Position numbers and translations under genes: made by a program. From positions 233,479-297,478 of the forward strand of contig NZ_VEVQ02000004.1 of assembly GCF_006491595.2 (NCBI RefSeq): a stretch of 64,000 nucleotides of DNA. The letters run 5' to 3'. Source of the stretch: Flavobacterium jejuense. Lineage in GTDB: Bacteria > Bacteroidota > Bacteroidia > Flavobacteriales > Flavobacteriaceae. This document shows, one piece after another, positions 36,948 through 45,962 of the stretch. Under the pieces are notes generated by a model that searched no databases, was not told the DNA's origin, and saw nothing but the letters and a program-made list of their open reading frames with translations. The number at the start of each line of letters is the position of its first letter. Position 1 is the stretch's first letter.

Positions 36948-38432
36948 GTGTACGCAATATTTAATATAAAACATATTTCTCTCCGATTAAGAATATTTCT
37001 TTCCATGATATTTTTAACACTTATTGCGTCTATTCTAATCGCATTTGTTTCTTATTATCAATTTAAAAAAGAAGCAAGAGAATACCATCAAGACCGATTA
37101 GAAAGAAAAGAGAATGCAATTATTGAAAATATTAATTATATTCTAAATAACACTAGTTTTCCTTTAATTACAGAGAATATTCAATATATATTCAAAGAAA
37201 AAATACATGAAATAGCAGATATCCATAGTCTTGAAATAAACTTTTTTGATTTAAAAGGGAATTTAATTATTTCATCAAAACCTGTTTTTAAAATGGATAG
37301 TATTCGACCAGAAATAAATGCTTCTACTTTAAAAATTTTACAAGGAACAATAGATAAGAGATATGTAGAGTTTACCAAAATTGATGGTTTACCTTATCGA
37401 TCTTCATATTGTTATATAAAAGATAATAAATTTAAACCTTTGGCAATATTAAATTTACCTTATGAGGAAGATACCGAGTTTTACGATAACGAAATCAAGA
37501 ATTTTCTAATTCGCTTTGGTCAGGTTTACTTTGTAATGTTGTTAATTTCTATTTTTCTTTCCTATTTTCTTTCTAGTTATATTACAAAATCGTTAAAAAT
37601 AATTTCCGATAAAATACAGGAAACAAATTTCAATCAACAAAATCAAAAAATTGAATTAGACGAAGGTAGTAAAGAAATTAATTTACTGATAGAATCCTAT
37701 AATAACATGGTAGATAAGTTAGAAGATAGTGCAACAAAATTGGCTCAGAGTGAAAGAGAACAAGCATGGAGAGAAATGGCAAAGCAAGTTGCTCACGAAA
37801 TTAAAAATCCTTTAACACCTATGCGTTTGACGGTGCAAAGCTATCAAAGACGATTTGATTTAAATGATCCAAAAGCAAAAGAAAAGCTAGATGATTTTGC
37901 CAAAATATTAATTCAACAAATAGACACTATGAGTTCTGTAGCTGGAGCATTTTCTAATTTTGCCTCTATGCCAGCTCAGCAAAATGAAACTTTAAATGTG
38001 GTAAAAGTTGTTCAATTAGCCTTAGATATATTTAATGAAGATTTTATTCGTTTTTCATATTCAGAAGAAGAAATTATTGCTAGTTTAGATAGAACTCAAT
38101 TAATTAGAGTAATTACAAATTTGGTTAAGAATGCTACTCAAGCTATCCCAGAGGAACAAGAAGATAAAGAAGTTGTTGTGCGAGTTTATAAGGATGAAAA
38201 CAATGCTCTTATTTCTGTAAAAGACAATGGGAAAGGTGTAACAGAGCAAAATAAAGCACGTATTTTTGAACCAAAATTCACTACTAAATCTAGTGGAATG
38301 GGATTGGGTTTAGCTATAATAAAAAACATTATAGAAAATTATAATGGAACAATTACTTTTCAAAGTGAAGAAGGAACTGGAACTGAATTTTTAGTTTCTT
38401 TTCCAATTACAGAAGAACAGGAAATCATTTAA
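36948..38432 (+). CDS. Orphan sensor histidine kinase with HAMP domain
   Basis: The protein has 494 residues. TM1 lies near residues 13-35, a periplasmic sensor region at about 36-185, TM2 near 188-210, then HAMP, a HisKA region with MAKQVAHEIKNPLTPMRL, the N-box NLVKNATQAI, and G-boxes DNGKGV and GMGLGLAII. It autophosphorylates on His after sensing an unknown envelope signal. No response regulator is adjacent. The start is GTG at 36948, two bases after hemJ, giving a short basic N terminus before TM1. It probably shares the hemH-hemJ transcript. Confidence 0.93.
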   Translation: MYAIFNIKHISLRLRIFLSMIFLTLIASILIAFVSYYQFKKEAREYHQDRLERKENAIIENINYILNNTSFPLITENIQYIFKEKIHEIADIHSLEINFFDLKGNLIISSKPVFKMDSIRPEINASTLKILQGTIDKRYVEFTKIDGLPYRSSYCYIKDNKFKPLAILNLPYEEDTEFYDNEIKNFLIRFGQVYFVMLLISIFLSYFLSSYITKSLKIISDKIQETNFNQQNQKIELDEGSKEINLLIESYNNMVDKLEDSATKLAQSEREQAWREMAKQVAHEIKNPLTPMRLTVQSYQRRFDLNDPKAKEKLDDFAKILIQQIDTMSSVAGAFSNFASMPAQQNETLNVVKVVQLALDIFNEDFIRFSYSEEEIIASLDRTQLIRVITNLVKNATQAIPEEQEDKEVVVRVYKDENNALISVKDNGKGVTEQNKARIFEPKFTTKSSGMGLGLAIIKNIIENYNGTITFQSEEGTGTEFLVSFPITEEQEII

Positions 38433-38450
38433 CTACTAAAAAATATAAAA

Positions 38451-39221
38451 ATGGAAAATATTTTAATTGAAAAATTAGACAACATTGCAATCATTACAAT
38501 TAATAGACCTGAAAAATTAAATGCTTTAAATAAAGCTACAATTTTAGATTTACATGAAGGATTTAAATCTTTAGATGATGATAAATCAATAAAAGTTATT
38601 ATAATTACTGGAAGCGGAGAAAAAGCCTTTGTAGCTGGAGCAGACATTTCTGAATTTGCTCATTTTTCTGAGGAAGATGGAGGAAAATTAGCGGCAAAAG
38701 GACAAGAATTATTATTTGATTTCGTTCAAAATTTATCAACACCAGTTATTGCTGCAGTAAATGGTTTTGCTCTAGGTGGTGGATTAGAATTAGCTATGGC
38801 TTGTCATTTTAGAGTAGCAAGTGATAATGCAAGAATGGGATTGCCAGAAGTAACCCTTGGAGTCATTCCAGGTTATGGAGGAACACAACGTTTATCACAA
38901 TTAGTAGGAAAAGGAAGAGCAATGGAAATGATCATGACAGCTGGAATGATAGACGCACAAACTGCTTTAAATTATGGATTAGTAAATCATGTAGTACCAC
39001 AAGCAGAATTATTAGATTTAGCCAAAGGAATTGCAGCAAAAATCACAAAAAATTCTAGTACTGCTATTTCAAAAGCAATTCAAGCAATCAATGCTAATTT
39101 TGAAGATGGTGTCAATGGATACGAAGTTGAGATTAAAAACTTTGGTGCTTCTTTTGGAACTGAAGATTTTAAAGAAGGAACTACTGCTTTTTTAGAGAAG
39201 AGGAAAGCTGATTTTAAATAG
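38451..39221 (+). CDS. Enoyl-CoA hydratase/isomerase family protein
   Basis: A crotonase-fold enzyme of 256 residues. The oxyanion-hole segments are AGADISEFAH and GFALGGGLELAMACH; the catalytic Glu regions are MGLPEVTLGVIPGYGGTQRL. It probably hydrates trans-2-enoyl-CoA in beta-oxidation or a related pathway, in the cytosol. It starts 18 bases after the kinase gene and ends at a strong terminator, closing the rightward run that began with the AraC-type gene. Confidence 0.94.
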   Translation: MENILIEKLDNIAIITINRPEKLNALNKATILDLHEGFKSLDDDKSIKVIIITGSGEKAFVAGADISEFAHFSEEDGGKLAAKGQELLFDFVQNLSTPVIAAVNGFALGGGLELAMACHFRVASDNARMGLPEVTLGVIPGYGGTQRLSQLVGKGRAMEMIMTAGMIDAQTALNYGLVNHVVPQAELLDLAKGIAAKITKNSSTAISKAIQAINANFEDGVNGYEVEIKNFGASFGTEDFKEGTTAFLEKRKADFK

Positions 39222-39240
39222 TAAAAAACAATTATAATTT

Positions 39241-39278
39241 AAAAGGCTGTTTTGATATTTTCAAACAGCCTTTTTGTT
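39241..39278 (+). terminator. Terminator after the enoyl-CoA hydratase gene
   Basis: AAAAGGCTGTTT (39241-39252) pairs with AAACAGCCTTTT (39263-39274) over a 10-base loop, followed by TGTTTT. The 12-bp perfect stem lies between convergent genes, and its flanking A and T runs allow it to work in both directions. Confidence 0.88.
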
Positions 39279-39291
39279 TTCATTAGAATAA

Positions 39292-41004
39292 TTAGATAGA
39301 ATAAGATTCTACTCTGTCTGTATTTTCAGAAAAGTTTTCATCAAAAACCGTACTCACAAAATTCCATTTTGATTCTACATTACTTGTTGTAAATGTTAGC
39401 GTAAGATACCCTCTATTGGATGCGTTTACATAATTAAGATCATCAATTAAGATTTGCATGGCATTTTCAAAACCAGTAATGCTAGTTGCATCAATTCCTA
39501 AATAATACTCTAAACCTGGAGAAGTTACTGAAGAAGTTGCAAATTCTTTACCAATTTCATTCGAGTCATTAGATACTAAATTAGTATACCAAGCATTATG
39601 TGTATCTCCTGCTAAACAGACTATTTTTTTACCAGCAAAGCTGTTGTATAACATTTCTCGCTCCACAGGATAACCATCCCAAGCATCTAAATTATAAGGT
39701 AAAACAGTTGCTATTCTAGCAATTTCGACACTTGTAAGTGTTGGGTCATTATTGAGATAACGTAATTTTATAGTCACTAATTCTGTTAAAGTTTGTTGAA
39801 ACTGTTGTAAAGCTCCTGGAGCTCCTCCTGTAACAGCACCTAACCCTAATAACATTTCAGCAGGAATAAACATTTTTCCCATTAAAACTTGTTGACCCAA
39901 AACTTGCCAATGTGCGGAACTACCAGTAACTTGAGAAACCAACCAATTTCTTTGTGTAGATCCTAATAATGTACGTGTTGGATCCAACCAATCGTTTTGA
40001 AAGCTAGTAGTATTAAAATTGCCAGTTCCATCAATATAATTAGTATAATCTAGCTGCTTGTCTCTAGCAATAACACGAGTATCTAACATGATTAAGTTTA
40101 CTAGATTACCAATGTTGAAATTTCTGTAGATTAAACTGGTGTCATTTGAGCGTAAAGGTAAAAATTCGCTATAGGCTTTAATGGCATCTGCTTTTCTAGC
40201 TTCAAAACTACCTTCATTGGGCTGATGATTTTCTGCTCCATCTTTATAAGTATCATTAGCAATTTCATGATCATCCCAAACGCAGATAAAAGGTTTCTTT
40301 TGGTGTGCCAATTGTAAGCTTTTATCAGAACGATATTGCTTGTAACGGGTTCTATATTCTGCTAAAGTTATAATTTCATTTTCTGGTTCATGACTTCTAT
40401 TTAATAAAGTAGTGAATTCATTGGTTCCATATTGACCTTGACCATATTCGTATATATAATCGCCTAAATGCACAATAATGTCAGCATCAGAATTGGCCAT
40501 AGCTTTATAAACATTAAATAATCCAGCAGGATAATTGGAACAAGAACAAACCGCTAGTTTTATCGAATTAGTTGCAATTGGTAAAGTAATGGTTTCACCT
40601 ACAACTGATACGCTTCTGTCTTCTTGGTTAAAAAAACGGTAATATATTTTTTTATCAGCCTCTAAATTTTGAAGTTCAATAGCTAATGTATAATCTCTAG
40701 TAGGGTCTGTAATTACTTCACCACTTCTAAAAACGGATTCAAATTGGTTATCATAAGCTACTTGCCAATGAATTTTAATTTGAGGTTTACCAGTGTTATA
40801 TCGGGTCCAAATGATAACTTGATCATGAGTAGGGTCAAAACTAGCTACACCATGTGCAAAATTATCTGGAGTATAATCATCTGGTATACCAAAAACGGTA
40901 GTATCATCGGTACAACTAATAAAATTAGGAGCTAAAAGTAGCCCACCAGTTGTTAAAATGGAATTGACTAAAAAGCGTCTTCTAGATAAAGAATGCTGAC
41001 TCAT
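39292..41004 (-). CDS. phoD: PhoD-family alkaline phosphatase/phosphodiesterase
   Basis: The protein has 570 residues. The N terminus SQHSLSRRRFLVNSIL is a twin-arginine export signal, followed by a possible lipobox ending FISC. An N-terminal PhoD domain (about residues 45-140) precedes the metallophosphatase core with VHLGDYIYEYG, VWDDHEIANDTY and GDTHNAWYTN metal ligands. It cleaves phosphodiesters and monoesters, usually using Ca2+ and Fe3+, outside the inner membrane. It is a single gene. A nearly perfect 25-base dyad lies 50 bases upstream of the start and may be an operator. Confidence 0.94.
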   Translation of the reverse strand: MSQHSLSRRRFLVNSILTTGGLLLAPNFISCTDDTTVFGIPDDYTPDNFAHGVASFDPTHDQVIIWTRYNTGKPQIKIHWQVAYDNQFESVFRSGEVITDPTRDYTLAIELQNLEADKKIYYRFFNQEDRSVSVVGETITLPIATNSIKLAVCSCSNYPAGLFNVYKAMANSDADIIVHLGDYIYEYGQGQYGTNEFTTLLNRSHEPENEIITLAEYRTRYKQYRSDKSLQLAHQKKPFICVWDDHEIANDTYKDGAENHQPNEGSFEARKADAIKAYSEFLPLRSNDTSLIYRNFNIGNLVNLIMLDTRVIARDKQLDYTNYIDGTGNFNTTSFQNDWLDPTRTLLGSTQRNWLVSQVTGSSAHWQVLGQQVLMGKMFIPAEMLLGLGAVTGGAPGALQQFQQTLTELVTIKLRYLNNDPTLTSVEIARIATVLPYNLDAWDGYPVEREMLYNSFAGKKIVCLAGDTHNAWYTNLVSNDSNEIGKEFATSSVTSPGLEYYLGIDATSITGFENAMQILIDDLNYVNASNRGYLTLTFTTSNVESKWNFVSTVFDENFSENTDRVESYSI

Positions 41005-41053
41005 TTTTTCTATATTTAAATTTTATCAAAATTCAAATATTAGATTTATAAAG

Positions 41054-41078
41054 TCTTTACCTAATGATTAAGTAAAGA
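41054..41078. promoter_or_regulatory. 25-base dyad upstream of phoD
   Basis: TCTTTAC (41054-41060) and GTAAAGA (41072-41078) flank TAAT-G-ATTA, so the two half-sites match at 11 of 12 positions around a central G at 41066. It lies 50 bases upstream of phoD on the minus strand and lacks a T run. An operator is likelier than a terminator. It is not a direct-repeat Pho box. Confidence 0.45.
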
Positions 41079-41160
41079 TTAAATAAGATTCTTAAAGTGT
41101 ATTGTTAGTAGGCTATTCTTTAAGAAAAGAATAAATCATTATTAATTTAGTAGTACTTTA

Positions 41161-41805
41161 TTATTTTTCACCTTCCCATTCAGCATAAAATTGCGCTAAA
41201 AATTTCTCCATAAAGGCATGGCGTTCTTTAGCTAATTTTTTACCAGTTTCGGTATTCATTTTATCCTTTAAAAGTAGTAGTTTTTCGTAGAAATGATTTA
41301 ATGTTGGTGCTTCGCTCTTTTTATATTCTTCTTTACTCATGTTGAGGTTCGGTTGAATTTCTGGATTATACAAAGGTCTGTTTTTAAAACCACCATAATT
41401 AAAACTCCGAGCTATTCCTATGGCTCCAATGGCATCCAATCGATCAGCATCTTGTACAATATCTAATTCTTTTGAAGTGAATTTCTTTTCAAAATTACCT
41501 CCTTTAAAGGAAATATTTTCAATAATAGCAATTACATGTGTTATAGTATTTTCATTAACATTTTGGGTAACCAAAAAACCACGAGCTACTTTCGGGCCAA
41601 TTTTTTCATCACCATTATGAAATTTACTATCAGCAATATCATGAAGTAAAGCACCTAGTTTTACAATTTCAAGATTACAATCTTCTTCTTTGGCAATTAA
41701 TAACGCATTTTTATAAACACGTTCAATGTGAAACCAATCATGACCTCCTTCTGCATGTTGAAGTTGCTCTTTTACAAAAAGAATAGTGTTATTTATAAGT
41801 GTCAT
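41161..41805 (-). CDS. HD-domain phosphohydrolase
   Basis: The protein has 214 residues. The metal-binding signature is GGHDWFHIERV near residues 20-30, then ALLHDIADSKF with the HD pair and a downstream VQDADRLDAIG Asp. The overall length and order resemble the YedJ-like group of small HD hydrolases. It is cytosolic, with no signal peptide. The substrate is probably a nucleotide or phosphate ester but is not known. It lies between phoD and the desaturase operon, separated from the latter by a terminator. Confidence 0.9.
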   Translation of the reverse strand: MTLINNTILFVKEQLQHAEGGHDWFHIERVYKNALLIAKEEDCNLEIVKLGALLHDIADSKFHNGDEKIGPKVARGFLVTQNVNENTITHVIAIIENISFKGGNFEKKFTSKELDIVQDADRLDAIGAIGIARSFNYGGFKNRPLYNPEIQPNLNMSKEEYKKSEAPTLNHFYEKLLLLKDKMNTETGKKLAKERHAFMEKFLAQFYAEWEGEK

Positions 41806-41814
41806 TTTTTATAT

Positions 41815-41859
41815 AGAAAAATTCCAAATTCCATTACAAATGAATAGAATTTGGAATTT
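41815..41859 (-). terminator. Terminator of the desaturase operon
   Basis: AAATTCCAAATTC (41819-41831) and GAATTTGGAATTT (41847-41859) form a perfect 13-bp stem around 15 bases. Read leftward the stem runs into TTTTTC, just after the stop of the desaturase gene at 41881. Confidence 0.75.
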
Positions 41860-41880
41860 AATTTTTTAGAATTTATAGTA

Positions 41881-42873
41881 TTATTTTATTAAAGCGGGTT
41901 GAACCCATTTAAAAACATGACTAGTTTCAGGAATAACTAGTCTTTCAGAAACGCGTGTCATTCGAGCAGGTAATTTCATTAAAAAATCCCTTGCTTTTTC
42001 AGCTTCATCTGTAAGATTAGTAATTTTATCAATTTGCCATTTATCAATCAATTTTTGCATGATATCAACATAATCAGCCGCTGTGTACACACCAATTCTT
42101 TGAGCAGCATCTGAAAACTGTTCAAAAGCAGTACTTATTTTTTGTCCAGATTCTCTCAAAAAGTGAGCAGGCATTGTAATTTTATGCTTCATCATGTGTT
42201 GGAAAGCCAACATCATTTCACTTGGATCCACTTCGAAAATTCTACTTACAAAAGTACTATATGCTTGATGATGACGCATTTCGTCTCCAGCGATTAATCG
42301 ACACATTTTAGCCAATTTATTATCACCAAATTTCTTAGCCATTTGCGCTACGCGATTGTGAGAAACATAGGTTGCTAACTCTTGAAAACTAGTATAAACA
42401 AAGTTTTTATAAGGATCATTACTAGTTCCAATATCAAAACCATCATTAATTAGATGTTGTGTGGTCATTTCAATTTCACGCATGTCTACACGTCCTGATA
42501 AATAAAGGTATTTATTAAGTGTGTCTCCATGACGATTTTCTTCACCAGTCCATTGCCTAATCCATTTGCTCCAACCGTTTCCACCATTTTCTTGATCAAC
42601 ACCTTCCACTTGAGTTAACCAGGATTCATAAGTTGGTAAAGCTTCTTCAGTGATAGTATCACCTACTAAAACGACCCAAAAATCATAAGGGAATTCTTTA
42701 GCAATTTCTCTCAATTCCGTTACTTCATCAAAGAATTTTTCATTTTGAGAATTGGGTAACAAATCGGTTGGTTGCCAAATTTTTTCAACTGGAATTAAAA
42801 ATTCTTCTACGAAAGAATCAATTTTCTTTTCCAAAAACTGCATTACTTCTAAGCGAACATTTTTTATTGACAT
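41881..42873 (-). CDS. Acyl-ACP desaturase
   Basis: The protein has 330 residues, the soluble plant/actinobacterial type. The di-iron ligands lie in EENRHGD and DEMRHHQAY (two ExxH motifs), with a further Glu in YTSFQELATYVSH. It introduces a double bond into acyl chains on ACP using O2 and ferredoxin, in the cytosol. It follows a PlsC acyltransferase by four bases in the same direction, so the two probably act together in making unsaturated phospholipids. The position of the double bond cannot be predicted. Confidence 0.93.
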   Translation of the reverse strand: MSIKNVRLEVMQFLEKKIDSFVEEFLIPVEKIWQPTDLLPNSQNEKFFDEVTELREIAKEFPYDFWVVLVGDTITEEALPTYESWLTQVEGVDQENGGNGWSKWIRQWTGEENRHGDTLNKYLYLSGRVDMREIEMTTQHLINDGFDIGTSNDPYKNFVYTSFQELATYVSHNRVAQMAKKFGDNKLAKMCRLIAGDEMRHHQAYSTFVSRIFEVDPSEMMLAFQHMMKHKITMPAHFLRESGQKISTAFEQFSDAAQRIGVYTAADYVDIMQKLIDKWQIDKITNLTDEAEKARDFLMKLPARMTRVSERLVIPETSHVFKWVQPALIK

Positions 42874-42877
42874 TATA

Positions 42878-43612
42878 TTATTTTTTTATATTATCAGTTA
42901 TTATTTTTTCTGTTTTTTCTAAAATTTCTTCAAATTTGTAATCAGAAATTTTTAAAGGTTCGTGAACTTGAAATTCTAATCGATTTCCTAGTCCTAATGG
43001 AAAAGTACCGTAACGTGACATTTTCCATGAATTATTTATAGTTACAGGAGCAAAATAAGCATCTGGAGCAAATTTGTATAACATTTTTAAGCCATTTACT
43101 GAAAAAGGCTTTGGAACTCCTGTTTTACTTCTTGTCCCTTCTGGAAAAATGACTACTGAATAATTATTTTTATTAATAAATTCTCCACATTTTTTAATTT
43201 CCGACAAAGCTTGTTTGCCATCTTTTCTATCAATTAGAGCTGAACCGCCATGTCTTAGGTTATAAGAAACACTTGGAATGCCTTTTCCTAATTCTTTTTT
43301 GCTGATAAATTTGGGATGCCAACTTCTTAAAAACCAAATTAAAGCTGGAATATCATATAAACTTTGATGATTGGCTACAATAATTAAAGGCACATTTTTT
43401 GGCAATTTTTCTTTTCCTTTGAACGAATAAATTGTACCTAATAGATGCGTATTTCTAACCAAAAACCAGTTTAATATTGCAACACTCCATCGATGTGCAT
43501 TGTATCCAAAAAGGTTGAAGCAAATCCATTGTATGGGATGAAACAAACATAACCAAAACAAAAACAGTGTATAATACACAATAGAAATTGGGTAAGAAAT
43601 TATCTTTTGCAT
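42878..43612 (-). CDS. 1-acyl-sn-glycerol-3-phosphate acyltransferase (second PlsC-family gene)
   Basis: The protein has 244 residues. An N-terminal membrane segment of about 25 residues precedes NHQSLYD (NHx4D) and FPEGTRSKTGVPKPF. It is the closer match to canonical PlsC of the two paralogs in the window; the other, at 11637, has FPEGGVPDD. It probably supplies phosphatidate at the inner membrane, with acyl chains unsaturated by the neighbouring desaturase. It is the first gene of the two-gene leftward unit that ends at the 41815 hairpin. Confidence 0.92.
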   Translation of the reverse strand: MQKIISYPISIVYYTLFLFWLCLFHPIQWICFNLFGYNAHRWSVAILNWFLVRNTHLLGTIYSFKGKEKLPKNVPLIIVANHQSLYDIPALIWFLRSWHPKFISKKELGKGIPSVSYNLRHGGSALIDRKDGKQALSEIKKCGEFINKNNYSVVIFPEGTRSKTGVPKPFSVNGLKMLYKFAPDAYFAPVTINNSWKMSRYGTFPLGLGNRLEFQVHEPLKISDYKFEEILEKTEKIITDNIKK

Positions 43613-43650
43613 AACAGGATAGACTTTTTAACAAAGGTACTATTTAAAAC

Positions 43651-43678
43651 AAAAAAACCATCATTAAAAGATGGTTTT
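43651..43678 (-). terminator. Terminator of the bacilliredoxin gene
   Basis: AAAACCATC (43654-43662) pairs with GATGGTTTT (43670-43678) around a seven-base loop. Read on the minus strand the stem is followed by seven T residues. It lies about 20 bases after the bacilliredoxin stop. Confidence 0.85.
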
Positions 43679-43699
43679 CATAGTTTTAGAGATAACAAA

Positions 43700-44110
43700 T
43701 TAACAATATTCGTTATAAGCATCTTTTAAGTTTTCTGCAATTAATTCTGCTGGACGACCTTCAATATGATGACGTTCTAACATATGAACTAATTCTCCAT
43801 TCTTGAATAAAGCCATACTTGGCGAAGAAGGAGGAAAAGGAAACATTTGTTCTCTTGCAGCATCAACTGCTTCTTTATCTACACCTGCAAAAACGGTGAT
43901 TAAATTAGCTGGTTTTTTTGCACCATCTAAACTCATTTTTGCACCTGGACGCGCATTTCTTGCAGCACAACCACAAACGGAATTCACTACTACTAAAGTA
44001 GTTCCTTCTTTCTGAATTTCATTGTTAACGTCTGCTGCTGTATATAATTCTTTAAAACCAGCTTCAGAAAGTTCTGCACGCATGGGTTTTACCATTTCTT
44101 CTGGATACAT
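43700..44110 (-). CDS. BrxA/BrxB-type bacilliredoxin (YphP/YqiW family)
   Basis: A protein of 136 residues with the family's CGC active site in VNSVCGCAARNARPG, plus FPPSSPSMALFKNGE and HHIEGRPAELIAENL. In Firmicutes these proteins remove bacillithiol from oxidised proteins; many Bacteroidetes also make bacillithiol, so the same role is likely here. It is cytosolic and monocistronic, with a terminator close downstream and a TAACTTTG -7-like box at 44136-44143 (minus strand). Confidence 0.94.
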   Translation of the reverse strand: MYPEEMVKPMRAELSEAGFKELYTAADVNNEIQKEGTTLVVVNSVCGCAARNARPGAKMSLDGAKKPANLITVFAGVDKEAVDAAREQMFPFPPSSPSMALFKNGELVHMLERHHIEGRPAELIAENLKDAYNEYC

Positions 44111-44213
44111 AAATTTGTATTTTAAATTAACATTACAAAGTTACAAAGATTAACTAATTCCATATCTAATAAAATCATAAAGATTTGTTATAGGTCAATA
44201 AAGAAAGTAAAAT

Positions 44214-45350
44214 TTAGAAAATTCTTCTAAATAAAGCTTTCATAAAAGGAATTTTTGGGCATTTCCACATCACTCTTAAATCTTCAAGAAACGAAGTCTC
44301 TTCATCCAAAAATCTAAAAATTAAAATCGGATTTCCTTTTTTGAATAAAGCTGAAAACACTTTTGAACCTAGAGCATTATTTTTGAATAAAACATCAATA
44401 AATAATAAATCATAAAGCCAAAATTTATCTTTTTTGTAAAATTGAGTAAAATCAGCATCTTTTTGAAGAAATGTTACTAAGGCTTTTGATTTTTTGGTTG
44501 CATTTTTAAAAGTAAAACCAGTACTTGCTTTGGTCCAACCACCTGCGGAACCTATATTGACTATGTTTTTGGTGTTGTGTTTCCAAAATTCATAACTTGT
44601 CATAGGTATATTTCCATATTCTTTTTCAATTATTTCATAGTCGTAAATTCCTAATTTTTGTATGTAATTTACAATGGCCTCTTCATATTCTTCTATAGAA
44701 AGTAAATCTTTTGAAAACAAAGTGTATTCTAATAAAGCTTCGGTTTTTGAAGTTGGTAAAACATACATAAAACGAGTATTTCCTTTTTGTTCAATCGAAA
44801 AATCCATAAAAGTGGCAGCATCTTGATTAAAAACAGCTTCTTTTGTTTTAATGAACCAACCTATAAAATGTTGTTGCAATAAAGGGTATTTATTTTGAGA
44901 AGTAACTATTTCAGAATAAAAAATGGAATTAAAAACTTTATCTGCTGTAAATTCTTGGTATTCCGTTTTTATATGACACTGGTTACCCAAATCTTCAAAA
45001 GAAACTACATCTTCAGTAAGAAAAGATATTTCTTTGTGTTTCGAAATCTCTTGGAAAACAAAGTTATAAAAGTCTATTCCTTTTATCATTTTATATTCAT
45101 AGGGTTGAATCTTTAGTTCTTTTTTAAAATTGTTGTTGGTAAAAAGAGCTGCTTGCCATTTCTTTGAGATAATGGAATCAAAAAGAGTTGTTTCATCCCA
45201 AAAACACCACGTTCTGTCATTGATTTTTTTAGAATCTTTATCAAGTAATAAAATAGATTTACCTTTAAATTTTCCAGATAAAATCATTTCATAAACTATC
45301 ATTAAAGCCGAAAGACCTGAGCCAGTAAATATGTAATTGTAGTGTTTCAC
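44214..45350 (-). CDS. crtY: Lycopene beta-cyclase
   Basis: A flavoprotein of 378 residues. The N-terminal dinucleotide fold has FTGSGLSALMIVYEM, followed by the CrtY hallmark NDRTWCFWDE and a later GSAGGWTKASTGFTF. It cyclises the ends of lycopene to beta-carotene at the inner membrane, a step toward zeaxanthin-type pigments common in flavobacteria. The start is GTG at 45350; a TGA lies two codons upstream and the next Met falls after the FAD loop, so GTG is firm. No other crt gene is present in the window. Confidence 0.93.
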   Translation of the reverse strand: MKHYNYIFTGSGLSALMIVYEMILSGKFKGKSILLLDKDSKKINDRTWCFWDETTLFDSIISKKWQAALFTNNNFKKELKIQPYEYKMIKGIDFYNFVFQEISKHKEISFLTEDVVSFEDLGNQCHIKTEYQEFTADKVFNSIFYSEIVTSQNKYPLLQQHFIGWFIKTKEAVFNQDAATFMDFSIEQKGNTRFMYVLPTSKTEALLEYTLFSKDLLSIEEYEEAIVNYIQKLGIYDYEIIEKEYGNIPMTSYEFWKHNTKNIVNIGSAGGWTKASTGFTFKNATKKSKALVTFLQKDADFTQFYKKDKFWLYDLLFIDVLFKNNALGSKVFSALFKKGNPILIFRFLDEETSFLEDLRVMWKCPKIPFMKALFRRIF

Positions 45351-45408
45351 TTTTCAAAGATATTGAAATGAAGTTATATTTGTCATGATTTGTTCCATCA
45401 AACAAACG

Positions 45409-45423
45409 TTAAACCTTGTTTAA
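45409..45423. promoter_or_regulatory. Inverted repeat between crtY and the PAS gene
   Basis: TTAAAC and GTTTAA flank CTT in the 126-base divergent gap. A TATATTTG at 45375-45382 could be the -7 box for the PAS gene, placing the repeat in its leader. A TATCTTTG on the minus strand at 45355-45362 abuts the crtY start. The repeat may be an operator; the evidence is only symmetry and position. Confidence 0.3.
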
Positions 45424-45476
45424 AAAACGAATTGAATCTATAAAACATATAATTTTGACATATTAAATTTATAATT

Positions 45477-45962
45477 ATGCTTAAGGAATATGATAAAGCG
45501 TGGGCTAAGTACCAAGAAAGTTTAAAAATTGTACCACTTCCATTAATAAGTTGGGAATTTTATAATATGCCAAGAGCTGAGCAAAAAGAATTTAATGATA
45601 TTCAAGCCAACTGGTCTGAGAAAATTAACTATTTAAAAGTAAAGAAGACAAACAATAGTGCCATTTTAGTTACTGATGCTAATTTTAAAATCATTTTTGC
45701 CTCTACTAACATTATGGAAATGAATGGCTATGATTACAAAGAAATAATAGGAAATTCTCCAAAGATGTTTCAAGGCAAGGAGACTTCATTAGAAAGTAGA
45801 AAAAAAATTCGTATAGCAATAGAAAATTTACGTCCTTTTAAAGAGGTTATTTTGAATTACAAAAAGAACGGAGAAATTTATTTATGTCAAATTGAAGCGT
45901 ATCCAAAATTTGATAAAAAAGGCATTTTTGTAAATTATATTGCCTTTGAAACGGCAGCTTAA
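45477..45962 (+). CDS. Single-PAS-domain protein
   Basis: The protein has 161 residues. About 50 N-terminal residues without a clear fold (LKEYDKAWAKYQESLKI) precede one PAS domain, with AILVTDANFKIIFASTNI, MNGYDYKEIIGNSPKMFQG and a PAC-like KKNGEIYLCQIEAYP. The GNSPKMFQG string is like that of flavin LOV and aerotaxis PAS domains, but the NCRFLQ Cys of LOV is replaced, so no photo-adduct is expected. No output domain is attached. It could be a redox or ligand sensor acting through a partner. It stands divergent from crtY. Confidence 0.82.
   Translation: MLKEYDKAWAKYQESLKIVPLPLISWEFYNMPRAEQKEFNDIQANWSEKINYLKVKKTNNSAILVTDANFKIIFASTNIMEMNGYDYKEIIGNSPKMFQGKETSLESRKKIRIAIENLRPFKEVILNYKKNGEIYLCQIEAYPKFDKKGIFVNYIAFETAA

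Noticed and set aside
41115..41132. ATTCTTT/AAAGAAT hairpin after the HD hydrolase gene as a terminator
   Set aside because: The 7-bp AT-rich stem is not followed by a T run in either direction; it is too weak to claim.
45477..45962. LOV photoreceptor
   Set aside because: The PAS domain lacks the conserved flavin-adduct cysteine motif; the equivalent region reads GNSPKMFQG.
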